Positions 21,685-34,987 of a stretch of DNA of 64,000 bases are shown here, piece by piece. A program made the translations under genes and the position numbers. How positions within the stretch are numbered: position 1 is the stretch's first letter; every line of letters begins with the position of its first letter. The notes beneath the pieces were generated by a model. That model did not search any database and was not told where the DNA came from. It saw only the letters and a program-made list of their open reading frames with translations. The stretch is from Pseudisothecium myosuroides (taxonomy: Eukaryota; Streptophyta; Bryopsida; Hypnales; Lembophyllaceae): assembly GCA_951799445.1 (NCBI GenBank), contig OX637295.1:14632001-14696000 (forward strand). The letters run 5' to 3'.

Positions 21685-23128
21685 TTGGGGCCTTCACTTG
21701 ATCGTACCACCTAACATTACTCATAGTACTCTCTACTAATGATCTAAACAATGAAACCCAACACTTCCGAGCATTCTAGCAATATATTGGTAAAATATCA
21801 ATCACATGGCCTAGCATTCCATGTCTCTCATCTTGACGCTGCCTAGACCGCCTTCTCTACGTCACCTCCATCCTAGATAGGTTCACGTCATCACAATCGC
21901 CCAAGCTCCACAACCCCGCTCTTTGCGGGCACCCCTCCCCCCTAGTCACCTTAAATATAGAAAGACCGTAACCCCCTTTGTTGCAACTAATTTTTTTGGT
22001 TTTAGTTGTTGATAGAGCAGTCTTGCAAGTACTTTGGAATGTATGGCAAGTAAAGAAAAGATGGATAGAATTATCCACGTGTGTACATTTGTATACAAAA
22101 TTATTTATTACAAGTAGCTTTCTTCTAATATTGGTAAATCTTGTAGTCTTCTGAGAATGGTTTGGCGATTTCATCCATTTTTCCAAACATTTCTTTTAGT
22201 GTTCAAGCAGCTAGTGCCAAAGTCAAGAAAAATTTTGGCAAAAATTTGCCAATTTTTTTGTTGCTTCTAAATATTGTTGTGCATGACCCATATCAAAGTT
22301 ACCTAAAACCAACAACCAAAATATGGTTTGAATTTTTTTGTTTTGCATTGAAATTGAATTTTACCAATAATCTTAGGTTTGCAAAAGGAAACTGTCTACA
22401 ATATGTATGGTATGAAATGATGTGCACTTGACTTTTCAAAAAATTTCGTATATATAATACTTAAAATTTGTGAGAGTATGTTTTTGAGGATGGATATAAA
22501 TGTTTTTACATCCAATTTCTTTTTGTAGGAGTTGCATGAACTCATTTTCAATAAATGGTGTTGGATATTCTCTTCTTCATGATACTTCGAATTCTTGTTT
22601 TTTTAAAGAATAGCAAATCCATAGATCACTATGTAGTGTAATTGGCAACTTTTGATCCTTTTTCTTGATTTGAATTTTAGTTGTAAAAATGGTATTTTTT
22701 TGAATTTGATTTCAACAAGTGTAGATCTAATTCCAACTTGTAACTTTCAAAAAAATTCAATATATTATTGCAAAATGAACTTTGGATCTTTGACAATGAA
22801 TTGTTGATTTTCCACTTTTAGTATGACACAATAAATTGATTTCTCCACCATAATGTTCTGCACTATAATACAACTATGGAGAAATCTTCATATTTTTAAG
22901 CATACTTTGCATTTGATAAGGATTTTTTTTACTATTTATTCAAAATTTACAATAATTCCAAAAAAATTCAAAATAATCTGAAATTTATATCATACAAAAG
23001 ACATGTGAATATGCCTCTATAAAGTAGATGTAAAAAATTTCATTAATATATAATAGGAGCATACATAAAAAAAAACTTTGAAGTTTGAAAACATAATCAT
23101 AGGCTAGCTGTGTAGACTACAATTTACA
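21685..23128. other. AT-rich intergenic DNA
   Basis: No gene recognised. Composition becomes strongly AT-rich from about 22000. Confidence 0.4.
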
Positions 23129-24063
23129 TAGTGAAGGACCAAACACCATTTTTTGACAACATAGCGATTTTGGGCAGCTCACTACGAACGGAGTTTTTAT
23201 TTTTTTTCTTTGAAATTTTTATACAAGATGTGCCCGAGGAGTAGCTTTAAGGCCCAACAATTTTCATAACTTTTGACTACATGGTTCAAAAGTTATTGCA
23301 TGATATGTCATTTTCATTGGTCGGCGGGCAGCCCGGGCAGCAAAAAAAACTTCTTTAAAAATCAATTTTTTTTAAAATAAAAATTTGAAATTGATTCTTT
23401 AGATTTATATATACGCGGGAAGCTTTGAATCATTCCATTCTGATCATTGAGTCAAAAGTTATGAGGATTCTTCGTTTGAGGGTAGTTATGGAATCCCTAC
23501 TCTAAAATAAACTTTGAAGTCCTTTATTTAACTCAATTTTCAATATTTTTGAAAAAAAATAAAAACATTGGATGTATATTGTTTATTATAACATTACAAC
23601 CGTTAGGATTGGCATTTTTCAATTCCATATCTAAATTCTTAACAATTTGGTGTTTTAAATCATTCTCTACCTCTTTCTACTTATTATTTTTTTCCTATAT
23701 GTTGTACAATTCCAAATGAAGTGAAAATTTTCAAGCATGTAGCCAACTTGCCTTGAAGAATGAATCCAAAGAGTAACCACCATATTGGACATTTTTTCAT
23801 ACAAATGTGACCTTGTGATTTGCAGCTGCCCAGATTTTTGCAGGGACAAAAAAAGGATTTTTGTCAATTAAAATGCTATTATCTTGCAATCCACATGGCG
23901 GAAATTTCTGAAATTTTTTCCTCAACTTCTCAAACTAGTGTACTACAAGATCCAACGGTTACATTTTTCCAAAAATGTTTTTTTTTCTAAAATTTGGTAC
24001 TTGTATTAGAAATGGCGGTTTTGGAGCGGTTTTGGTGAAAACACAGTCTCGGTCCTTTAGGGG
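23129..24063. mobile_element. TTAA-family element B
   Basis: The right end is intact (GGTCCTTTAGGGG then TTAA at 24064-24067); the left end is worn (GTGAAGGACC). Internal blocks follow the same order as element G at 55712: GACAACATAGCGATTTTGGG, TTTAAGGCCCAA, CATAACTTTTGACT, GCCCGGGCAGC, and near the right end GGTTTTGGAGCGGTTTTGG-like. It has no coding capacity. Confidence 0.75.
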
Positions 24064-24666
24064 TTAACCCCTAAAGGACCAGGGGTGTTTGAGTATAGTC
24101 CTTGTTTTCTTGACTAGTTCTTGTAACAAGCATAATTCCTCATTTGTGTGGAATAATTTTGATGATCACCACCGTTGAAATGAAACAAGACTTATTTAGC
24201 TTTCCTATAAAAAAAAGATCATCAAAATTGCACAATTTTTGAGAAAATGCCACCGTTGGCAAGATTGATGAAAGATGTTCAGTTAGGGAGTACTTCGTAT
24301 GTACGCTAAAATCAAAATGTTGAAATCGGAATGCTCAAAAGTGCTCCAAAAATTCTGATTTTTTTTCCACATATGTATATCATCATAATATTGATGTGTA
24401 ATTTTTTTCAAATCATTTTGAGGTATAGAAAAAAAGATATGAAAATGTGAAGTAAATGCCCACAATGGCTTTTCCATTCTCAAAAAATTTACCAAAAATT
24501 GCATACTCAATCATTTTTCAATTGGATTGCGCCAATGGATTTAGCAAAGAAAATCATCTAGGGTCTCTTTGTTGCTTATGGACTATTAGTGAGGTTCACA
24601 TATCAAAAAACTTACAAATGTAGTTGTAAAAGCCATGTGGTGGCCTTATGATCCTTTGGGGGTTAA
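24064..24666. mobile_element. TTAA-family element C, abutting B
   Basis: It starts CCCCTAAAGGACC at 24068 and ends ATCCTTTGGGGG at 24662, then TTAA (24663-24666). The TTAA at 24064-24067 is shared with element B. The interior does not resemble B or G closely, so this is another subfamily with the same ends. Confidence 0.65.
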
Positions 24667-26133
24667 TAAGGTAGGACATCTATAAGGTAAACTAGCCCAT
24701 CATGGTCAAATGACCTATGACGGACACCTAAGGAATGACCCCATGATGGTTATTCTTAGTTTATGAGATTTTGGACCACAATCAATGCCTTACCTGACAC
24801 TAATGGATTAATTAGTAACCTCATTAGTAACACCCAACTATTTCAGCATAAATCACTATAGGAAATAACTTTTTAAGGCCTTTTACTTTAGAAAATATTT
24901 GGACTGCTTTAGAAGAGTAATGTGAGCATTATGGATATAATTACATGTTGGTTTAGGGATAGTCTACAGACTCTTTTGGGTTGAACACTTTAAAAAACTA
25001 TAACTAATTCATACTTTGTTGAAAAAATATAATTTCAATTGCTCTTCCTATTTCTCACACTTATCTGTATGTGGGGAATTTTTTTAAAAAATTCAACCGT
25101 GGCATGAGGGCAAAATAACAATTCTGACTATAATGGGATGTTTTACCTTAAAGCCAACCGATCTCTAAGAGCATTTTCTAATACAAAAGTAAATTTTGCT
25201 TCTTCAATGTACCAATTGCATTTGTCAATGTACCAAAGGTGAACATATTAGAGATGGATGCTTTTAGTGACCTATATGGTTCCAACTACAAAATTCATAA
25301 CTAATTTGACAAAGGTTCTAAAATTCCCAACAATTGTCTAACATTTGAGGTCCCAAACCTAGAGGCACGGGCAAACAAAGGAGTTGGTAGACATTGTCCA
25401 ACATATGAGTCCCATGAATCATGAAGTCATTTGGGTAGTTTCACACGCACTTACGTGGTGAAACAATTAAGAGCCCAACTTTGTCCTCATACATTACATT
25501 AAGTAGTTGAAGGATTCATACGATGGGCCAAAAGAATCGAATGTCAATTTGTGCAAACAATTTCCTTCCTACAAAGAGTAATGATTTAGATAAGGGTATC
25601 CAATGAACAATAAAACACTATTCATGAGTTCAACCATTGCTTCTTAATGTTATGAACCACTACCATGGTTCAAAAGTATGTTATGCACATGAACCACTAC
25701 CATGGTTCAAAAGTATGGTAAGGTCCTGGTGGTCAAGTACCGGTATAAAATGAAATTGACTTTATTCATGAAACATTTGGAAATTTATTGGGCAGCAAGA
25801 ACTTCTCATGCACATGCGCTCTTGTGCTTGCCAGTAACCTGGCTGGTTTCCACGAATTGTTTCTTACAAATAGGCCACGATATCGAAAGTAAACAGGGAA
25901 ATCTAATTGTTTACACTTTGCAGCTCAATCGTTCCTCGCATATTCACAATACCTCAAGGTCACACCACTGAATAAGTGGACCCGGGATCCAAATATAGAG
26001 ATTCCACCTGAAAATATCTGCTAGCCTGTCCTATTGATATCTTTTGAAACCATCTTCTATATTGATATTCTAGATACAAATGACAGAAAAAAATTCCTGT
26101 CTATGCTCAATTCCTGTCTTATATAGATTCTAA
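24667..26133. other. AT-rich intergenic DNA downstream of TELO2
   Basis: No gene seen. A 29-bp direct repeat containing ACCACTACCATGGTTC occurs at 25652-25680 and 25689-25717. The last few hundred bases may hold the TELO2 3' UTR and poly(A) signals. Confidence 0.4.
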
Positions 26134-29100
26134 TTAGAAAGGCATAATGATGGATCTCTCACCACTTGTTTGTATGATTCGTGACTGGCTGTTGGAGGGA
26201 GTGCTTTGAATAACACGCATCGCCTGAAGAGCCATCTCTGAATGCAGTTGAACGCATGCCATTGCCAGCTGCAAGCGCAATATTGTCAACAATCTAGCAA
26301 AACAAAAACCACCTAGAAAAGAAGCAAGTATCTGCTCTTGTTCCGAGTAAACCTGGAATTTAACTCCAGATGTCTCTTGCTGAATACCTACCAATAAAAT
26401 CTATTCAACTCAAGTACACGTTGATATCCGAAGGTCATCATCCCGCTACACTGATTTGTACAAATAGTGCGTGTTACAAAATGAACATAAATATGTTTAT
26501 ACTGTTTACAAGGGAGGAATGTTTCAAACTATGTTATGTGTACTAGTGCTATTCATGTTGAAGAATCATCACAACAATCATTGTACAACTATTCACAAAC
26601 ATCATTGATATGAATATTCCTCCCTTGTCAATTCATTTTGTTACACGCACAGATGGGACAAATCATTGTACTGCTTCCCGAGTTATTTAAAGCACGCAAA
26701 TCTAATGAAAAATGAACATAGAGAAAACATACTTTTGCACAGTCGGAATCAGGATCATTATTTGCAATGCCAAGAGCCCACTCACGAACCCACTCAAGCC
26801 CTGATGCGATACTTAAATCTGTGCCAGTGATGGCCGTGACTACTTGAGAAGGGTGAAGGGCAACAATGACACGTGATGCTGCAAAAAGTGCTGCCCTCCT
26901 GACATAAGATTCTGGATGGTTTGCAACAGCCCTGCAATCAAGTAACCCATTGAATAGTAATATGGTGAATGACACAATTCTTCAGCAATGAGAATGAGAA
27001 CTCACTTCAGTAACCAACTCCGCATAAAGAAGACGCCCAGTTTAATTGATGCAAGACCACCGCAATCCAAATTCTAAATTAGAAGGAAAATGAAAGACTA
27101 ACAAAAAAGTAAAAGGGATAAATGACTGTACCTTGACCGGAGCAATTCCAGCAGGTTTGCTCCCAGAACAACAGCCTCTGGCTGAGCTGTGATGCATTCC
27201 ATGCATACCCCAAGAGTGTACAATATCTTTCCAAGAACAATGAACCCCGATTCCAGAAAGTCTACACCGTGGGCCTTCTTATCATAGTCACGCATAATCG
27301 GAAGCATAAATGCCCCAGCAAGTGAAGCAAAATGATTTTTTCCCGATGATTGCAATCCTTTATTGCTTTGTTTTTCCTCTCTCAATTGCATAGAACGAGG
27401 TGCCCATTTTCGGGATGTTCCTAGTCTTCGATCACTTTTCCGTAAAGGAAGCTCACGTTCATAGCGCTGTGCCCAGCCCACCATAGAATTCCCTGGCATA
27501 AGAGCAGGTACCTCAGACCATGGGCCCGCCCCTTGATTACGGCTTGATCCGTACGATGAACTTTGGTGAGAAGTTCCTGCTAACTCTGTGATAAACCCTT
27601 GGTGTGGTCGTTGACCACTAGATTGAACAGGGAGCTTCCCAGCCAATTCCTGAGCGGCGTCTGAAAGATATTGACAGGAAATTCGTACTTAAAACATCTA
27701 GTATGTAGCGAACCAGAAGCTAAAACAGGAGTCCATAGGGTCTTTTAAAAATTGACAATATCTAGAATCCGAAATCAGCATACATCACAAGTTTACGTAT
27801 TTTCTTCGCTTAAAGAACACCTTCTGTGCATGTTGCAACAATAGCAGTGCGAACAAGTACCTGACATTGCATCAAGAAGTAGAAGACGTTGGCTGATGTC
27901 CAGATGTGGAGAAAATACTTCTTGAGTAACAATGACAATGGAACTCAACGGAGCACATGCAAGCAAAGCCACTAGAGCACCATGTCTTTGATTCTCAAGT
28001 TTCTCCTCTTCTCCTTCAACTGCATTAGCCCCAGGTCTGACATGCACAAGCGCCTGTGCAAGCTCCTCTGCCGTATTATCAAGCTCGACAGGCATCGCTC
28101 TGATCATTTGTTCTGCAACTTGTAAGGATTTCTCAACCTGCAAAAGGATCGCACAACCAGGAGGAAAACAGATATTTGTGAGACATCTTCACGTACAAAT
28201 TATTTACTAGCAGATCTAAAGGCAGAAAGATAGATGTTTCTAGGTCTACACGTCCACACAAATCTATCGTAGACTCAAGAGCACGTACTGCATCCGGGTC
28301 ATCTGACTTCCGCAAGTTTGCTGCACAATCCCTCAACTGAGAGGGCAGCTTGCGTCTTTCCAACTCAGATTCATCGTCTGACATGTCATATGGCTGTAAA
28401 GAGCCCTCGTTGTCGCTGCCCATGTCACTGCTCGAGTCAGCGGCACTACCTATCGGTTCTCCCAACCATGCAGCATCATCTTGACCCAGGTTGACAACAG
28501 CATCTGGATCATCCTCTTCAAGGGCCATCATTTCACGTCGCTCCTTCCTCTGCCTCCGCCTTTCAAGATGATCTAAATCTGAAAATACACCATCTGTAAA
28601 AAACCTCCATTTGTGCCAGAGAACAAAAAGGCGTTTGATGCACGCAAATTCATAACTAGAAGAGACCCTAACAATTTTCCAACCAGGAAGCTAAACCTAC
28701 CAGTTGGAGTGGGATCTGCTAGAATCGAACTGCTGTCCACGGTTCCCTGAATTGAACCCAGCACAACTTGAGTGCTCTGTGCAGTGCCAACTTCGTAGTT
28801 TTCTTCTTCAGAACCAACGACAGCCTTGAGACTAAGATCATCCCAGTTGTCCAGATCTTTGACTTGATCCTCGCCATCAAGAAGCAATGGTTTTGCAGGA
28901 TTAATTGCCAAAGAAAAAGACAACGCCAAGCGCTTGGCCATCTCTCGAATTAAGGGAAGCGGACTATCTAGTCGATCTGCATGGACGTGCAATGTACCCG
29001 TCAGATTTCAGAATTAAAAGATAAGCAACATCCAATAATTTCCAAAGAATTTAATTCTGTAATAGGCTGATGCGCAGTGGAGATCAGAAAATCGAAAACA

Positions 29101-32100
29101 CGAAGTTGCAGGGCACACTTGTAACTCCTTGTAGAATGGAGCGCATTAGATCACCACGCTTGTCCATGTCTTCTTTGTTCATACTTCTCACGCAAATTCC
29201 AACTGCTGCTGTCAGATCTGTCTCTCTAGTTAAGGACACACATAAAAAAAAAACTCCGTAGAGATAGCTTTATCAGAGAGCTCTATTCAACAAAAGTTAC
29301 ATTCAAGAAAATAGAGGAATCTTGACAATTGCTAGACACCATTCTTCGACAGCATCGAATACTCTTCGGAGAAGCATTCTTACAGGCTACCTTAATCCAC
29401 TCTGATTGTTACTGTATAGCAAATAAACTTTCCACATCGACTGACCCTGAACTTCAGAGCACATGAGGTACATTCTGTACATACCCAACAAAGGGAAATC
29501 TAGAAGATGAAGAGTGGAAAATTTTAACGTAATTTCTCATCATTGTTGAATTTTACTACTTTGCTGGTTCTACAAATCACTAATTTGATTTTCATTTGAT
29601 TCACACAATGAAAGAGTTTACCACTTCAGAAAGGATACATGCTTGCTTTGGCAGTGAAGCGGAACGAATGAAATCATTGGATGACCAAACTTGCGCAAGT
29701 CGACTCACAACTTCTGAGTTCATCTGCAACTCTCTATTTCCTGGCAATTTTTCATGCGCCACTGATGCGGTTGGCTTGTGCAATACACCAAACTGTAAGA
29801 CCCACTTCAAGCAGCGGATGGGCAAGATCTTGACAAACAAACATTTGTCCAAAAAAACCATCCTGGCATCCATACGAAAATTGCTCACGTAGGTAAGTAA
29901 TCAACACAACGTTGCAAGAACGTAAAATGATGCTATCCAATAAAATCCACAGCCTAGGCAAACAGTCCAAGTGGACCGCAAGAAACACCGCACCTTGACA
30001 TTAACTCAATTAACTCAATTAGACTGAAAAGAACGTATAGCTGATTCAAGTGAAGATTTCATGAGACCTCCACAATACACGGCGCATATCTTGAAAGATA
30101 CACTTCAAGTATCATTAATTCAATAACAGGTTGCCAGTGTTGATTCCGTTCCATCCGGCACTACAAGCACACTAGCTTGCATGTTCTTAAGCGTTCATAT
30201 TTGCTAAAATTGCCACCAGAAATTTTAAGTCCATATTATAAAGCAGGATGCTTGAAAATTGTCCCTGCTCTTCAAGCGTCCCCAAGCTAATATAACACAA
30301 GAGGCAATATTGGATTTTTCAATGTACAATAGATGTATATTTTAGAGCGCTATTCACTCCAATTTCAGAAATTTGGGTATATTCATTTGGACTCCGATTA
30401 TTTTATTCAAAGTGCATTGCGTTCCGCTCCAATTCGTCTTTCCACTAAGATTGAATTAAAAATATCGGGAACAGCAAAAACTCGCACAGAGCACAATTTC
30501 GCTTAAAGGAACGCTGTAATCACGTCCTACCTTGGTCTAAGTATAGTTTCAAGCATCAGTCAACGCATCTCTCAGAATGGTGTAAACCTTCACAAGCACA
30601 TACCTTGTCAAGCTATGGTTGGAGAGAAGAGAACCAAAAGTCATCCACAATATGCAAAAAGCCTGAATATCCGTTTCGAGTTTGGCTAACATCTCTCTTA
30701 AGAGAGCCTCCACCCACTTTTCCATAGCATGCGAGTCCTTGATGGATAATAATATTCCCGTCCAGAGATTCTTCTCCGAAGACGTCTTAAGAACTTGCAG
30801 AGCAGATTCTGTCATCTCTAAATCCGATTGAACTTCCAGCTTGGATATGGCTTGTTTGACGTGTTGCATCAGTGCAGGTAGAAAAACCGTGGCTATCACA
30901 CCTGCATCAGTCCGTGCATCAGAACGATGCCCAGAGTAAAACCACGAGTTACACTTCTAATGGTTCTGAGTAATCTAATGAGGCTAATTTGTCAATTTCT
31001 AATGCACTGCACGAAAGCAAACTAATCAAAACTATTTCTGTTGATCAGTCTCGATGATCATTTGAAAATGATTTTATGCTGATTTGTAAGAATAAGGAAA
31101 TTACAGGGTAACATACCTGCTTGTCCTCGACGGCAGAGCCTGCTAATAGCCTCACCAATAAACAAAAATGTTCCATCGTCACCAAGATCCGCATTATCAG
31201 AATATATCTGCCGTAATTGTTCCCAACGTCTTTCACCCGCTGACAACAACTGCCTTGACACTGACTCGTAATAAACTCTGCTGTCAGTTAAGATCAACTT
31301 GCAAGATAAAGTCGAACACAAAATTTCGGACATAACTAACAGCCTACAAGAAGAACTGTTCAGTCATCAAGCAGAAGGTTAAAAATGCACGTCAACGCGA
31401 ACTTCAGTCCCAAGATGGTGAATAGTTGCACATTTGATATTTCCAAGAAGCCTGAATATGGATTGAGCCCATTGATAGAGAAGAACAATAGTATAGAAGT
31501 CTAAGCAACGAATATACACAACTACAAACATTGACAAACAAGGAGAGCAAATAATCCTACATTTACATTCCATTCTACTGTAGCACAAACATAGAGGTAT
31601 TTCAAAATCGACAATCAAACAGCAACTGAAGAGACGGATTTTATAATAAGGAATTCATGGTGGATACGGTGATTGGAGTGCAGTTGGAGCATCATGTCCA
31701 GCCCTGTCAGGGATTGAAGCTATAAGCTGTGCAACCTGAAAGATATCTTTCAACCAGCTTGCCCGCCCAATGTTGCCAAAACCACCTTCTTGGAGCTTCT
31801 GCTCAGTTCGATGACCAAAGGACAAACCAATCTCTTTTACACCATCCTGCTGCACGAGGCAGATTTCCAACAGCCTGCCTCACACCTTGCACTGATTAAA
31901 ACACTTGCAGCCAGTGAATCTGACAGTCCGATAGTCAGGTCGATGGGTGCTGTGATTGTGTTTCTCAGCCATCACTCACCAACCAAACTGTCCCGAAATG
32001 CTGGTGCATTGTCAAAAAACTTGCGGTACAACCTACAAGGAGAAGACAAATAGCTTGTGCAGCCTGGGAGAATGCTGTTCTACCTTTCGAAAAACTACTT

Positions 32101-33473
32101 TTAACTTTCTTGTTTAACATCTGACAGCGGAACAATCAAAAGCATACATGGACAGACAAGGAATGACTTAGAAATAAAAGACCTTTTAGCTTGAACACTC
32201 ACTGCAGTCCTGGTGTCTAAACCAACATCGGACTTCTCCTCCATTCCACCTTCTGGTCCAAGAAAGGAGACTAAATTGAGAAGCGTTTCAATTGGAGGGG
32301 CTTGTCTGAAGAACTCGTCAAAAAGCCACCTTGCCCCCAAGGATGGGAAGCATGCGAGCCAGTCAGCAGCAATTTCTACAAGCACGACAAAAAATATTTC
32401 GTTATCCAAGTCTCAGAACTCAGAATAGTAAGAGAAAGTTTATCGGACACATCTGAAGCACAAATGAAGTCCAGGTTCAAGATTTCTGAATTCGCTACGA
32501 TGTCAGGCAAGACAAGAGAAATCTCGAACGCGCTCGAATCAATCACCATATTTTGGCAGTTCAGCCTTCGAAATGAAACGGACACAGAAGTTGCTGAGAA
32601 AACTCTTAAACATTGTCAATTACCCAATTGCTTTCTCTCTGCCACAATGAAGGCAGCATATTGCAACACCAGGCAGACGATTCAAGAGAGTAGGATAATT
32701 CACGCACGATTTAAGAGAAGCGTCGTCAGTGTAGGAAAATGCGAGCTGTCATACAGAGCATGTCTTAAAGTCTGATAGACATCTTTTCCACCATTCTCCT
32801 CTTGTACTTTGCTCCTGCAAGCTTCTGCCAGCTGCCATCAACATCACAGTATGTGTATCAGAATGCAGGTTGGTGCGATAACACGAACCAAAAGTCTGTT
32901 TTGAGAAAGTCTCCTAATGAAAAGTAGGCAACCTTCGGCAAATGGCTTAGAGGAAGGGTCGAAGTCATCACCTTCTCAATAGCGATCATCCCGGACTCTG
33001 GTTCATCATCATCCCTAGAAACATCTGCATTGCGAGTATTCTGTAAGATCACTTTTTTGCGAAGCTTAAACTCCAAATGACAAACGAAGAACCTCCATTA
33101 AAGTAAACAACAGGCTGAACCTGGAGGAGTCGACATCAAAGACCTATAATAATAATCCGGCGACATACCCCGCATAAGCCGCTAGGAATTGACAAGATGT
33201 GGTACGCAAGCCAGAAAAATGCAAAATTGAGAGGCCACGAACATATTTAAACACGTGAAGGCTCCATGCACTTTCAAAACAAGCTGAGGACAGATTACCT
33301 GAAAAGGAGTTCGTAGGGACTGAGAAGAAAAGCAATGCAAGTGGGTGCAAGGATCGCAGCACGATCGATACATCAGAAGCATCGGAAACATGAGTACCAA
33401 CAGCACTGAGCAAGTCTCCCAGCATTGAGTGAAGGAGCTTCGAGTCCTTGGTGTCATCCTCTAGTGCAGCCAT
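26134..33473 (-). CDS. TELO2: TELO2/TEL2 homologue, multi-exon
   Basis: TEL2, with TTI1 and TTI2, forms the TTT co-chaperone that stabilises PIKK kinases (TOR, ATM, ATR and others) together with Hsp90/R2TP. Exons read in order on the minus strand include: about 33473-33299 (MAALEDDTKDSKLLHSMLGD); 32380-32190 (ADWLACFPSLGARWLFDEFF); 31870-31670 (VAQLIASIPDRAGHDAP); 31280-31117; 30900-30602; 29888-29640 (LPIRCLKWVLQFGVLHKP); 29225-29110 (TAAVGICVRSMNKED); 28992-28702 (REMAKRLALSFSLAINP); 28570-28150; 28140-27860; 27660-27130; 26930-26740 and the last exon near 26283-26134 (MACVQLHSEMALQAMRV). The conserved telomere-regulation domain spans LQPYDMSDDESELERRKLPS through FSPHLDISQRLLLLDAMS. Intermediate 5' exons (about 33070-32690) are less certain, and some splice sites are approximate. 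It is divergent from RNP copy A. It appears intact. Confidence 0.85.
26508..26628 (-). mobile_element. 121-bp MITE-like element in a TELO2 intron
   Basis: Perfect 13-bp terminal inverted repeats, ACAAGGGAGGAAT and its complement, bound 121 bp without coding capacity. The position is intronic, between the penultimate and last TELO2 exons. The superfamily is uncertain. Confidence 0.5.
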
Positions 33474-34987
33474 AGCTACATGCAGATGTGCACGAAACCT
33501 TCTAACAAAGGACCTGCAGCGGACAAACCCTAAACCTAAAACAGAGAGCCCTAGAAACTTGACACTAACAGTATGTAATCAGCAGCTACCGAAGTACAAG
33601 TCTTGAAAGCTTATCTTCATCTCAAAATAATTGATTTCTTCCTACAAACTACCTCGTGCAAATCTCAGAAACCTCAATCTGCTAATTGCAACTTCAAATC
33701 AGAAGCCAATTCCAATAGATAGAGCCACATTCAAGGCTCATGAGTGATAAGAGAGGAAACTCCTGCACAAGAACACAACATCAAGCGCAATTCCCATTGA
33801 TAGGCAACAATGGCGATGATTTTTGAGAATTGGAATACTAAACTCGCCACAGTACTTGCTATGCCGAGATACATCCAAAGAGACTAGAAAAAACTTGAAC
33901 AGAATAAAACGATCACCTAAGTTGGAATTACGTACCACGTAGTCAAGCGTGTGAAAGACTCAGAAGGTCAAACTTGGAAAGAAGCAAATCAGATCCTCCA
34001 GGAACGAGGTTAACTAAACAATGAAACCCGCGATGCCTGGTAACAAATAAGACGATGATCAACTAGTTCTCCAAACATGCGTTTTCCTGGACTGACCACA
34101 CGGAATCATCACACACATGCAAAGACACATAAAGTAAAGTCATCAGTAATCCAGCACAATACCCAAAATATATACACCTGAACCAGAATACACTCTAACG
34201 AATTCTCTCAACAACTCTCGGCACTGCCACATCGAAAAAAGAACATAATCCTCATTCGCGGAAGTATGCACTGTGAAAATTTCACAACAACAACGCAAAT
34301 CGTCTCCTCTACACTTCCAACATGAACGACCACGACATCAACCTTGTGATATGTATCTACGCCACATCGCAATTAATTCATAGGTTTCCTTCAAATGGAC
34401 TCGAACTTCCTATTTCTGCATCCAAAATTGGAAAACGTTTGTACTCACCCCAACTGCATCAGGTACGTACCTCAGTCGAGACTCGAGACCACTCTAACGA
34501 CTGATGAGCAGCACGATTGAACGGACCACACAACAGACAGCGAAAGACGACGCCAAACAACTCAACGACGAGAGTTACCCTGATCGATTTTGTTCCCTAG
34601 GGTCTCAATAGAACCCGGGTATGTGAGATATTTCAGTTGGCGGGGTTATAGACTCGCGGCACACTCCCCTGCGGGACCCGGCCCGGGCCCGCACTTCAGC
34701 TTAAACCCTAAAAGGGGATATGATCGTCAGATCGTCGGGATAGGGTGAGTGCGGGCAGCCAGGATGGCAGTGGGAAGCTGTGGGCAGGGCGGAGCCAGGC
34801 TGACGGGCAGCCAAGGATACGAAAACCCATGGCCGCACCTTATCCAGACGCGTGAGGACCTACATAACAAGGGAACAACGAAGGCAGCCGTAGTGTTTCC
34901 TTCAAAGGGTTTGGGGGGTTTTCTTCGTTAACATTTCGCAGTTCCGTTGTGCTCGTTTGTTCAGCTGTTGCGAGATCATCCGGAGCA
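33474..34987. promoter_or_regulatory. Divergent promoter region between TELO2 and RNP copy A
   Basis: This 1.5-kb interval separates the two start codons. Close to the TELO2 ATG an AAACCCTAAACC stretch (about 33524) matches the plant telo-box. Near RNP copy A the sequence GGCCCGGGCCCGC (about 34680) followed by TTAAACCCTAAA (about 34702) pairs a GGGCCC-type site II element with a second telo-box, an arrangement known from plant genes for translation and plastid biogenesis. About 34780-34987 is similar to the region upstream of RNP copy B. TELO2 may also have 5' UTR exons here. Confidence 0.55.

Noticed and set aside
32302..32775. 157-codon plus-strand frame inside TELO2
   Set aside because: Antisense to TELO2 exons and introns; the minus strand carries the family match.
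33520..33540. Interstitial telomere repeats
   Set aside because: AAACCCTAA occurs once or twice as telo-box-like promoter motifs, not as an array of TTTAGGG.
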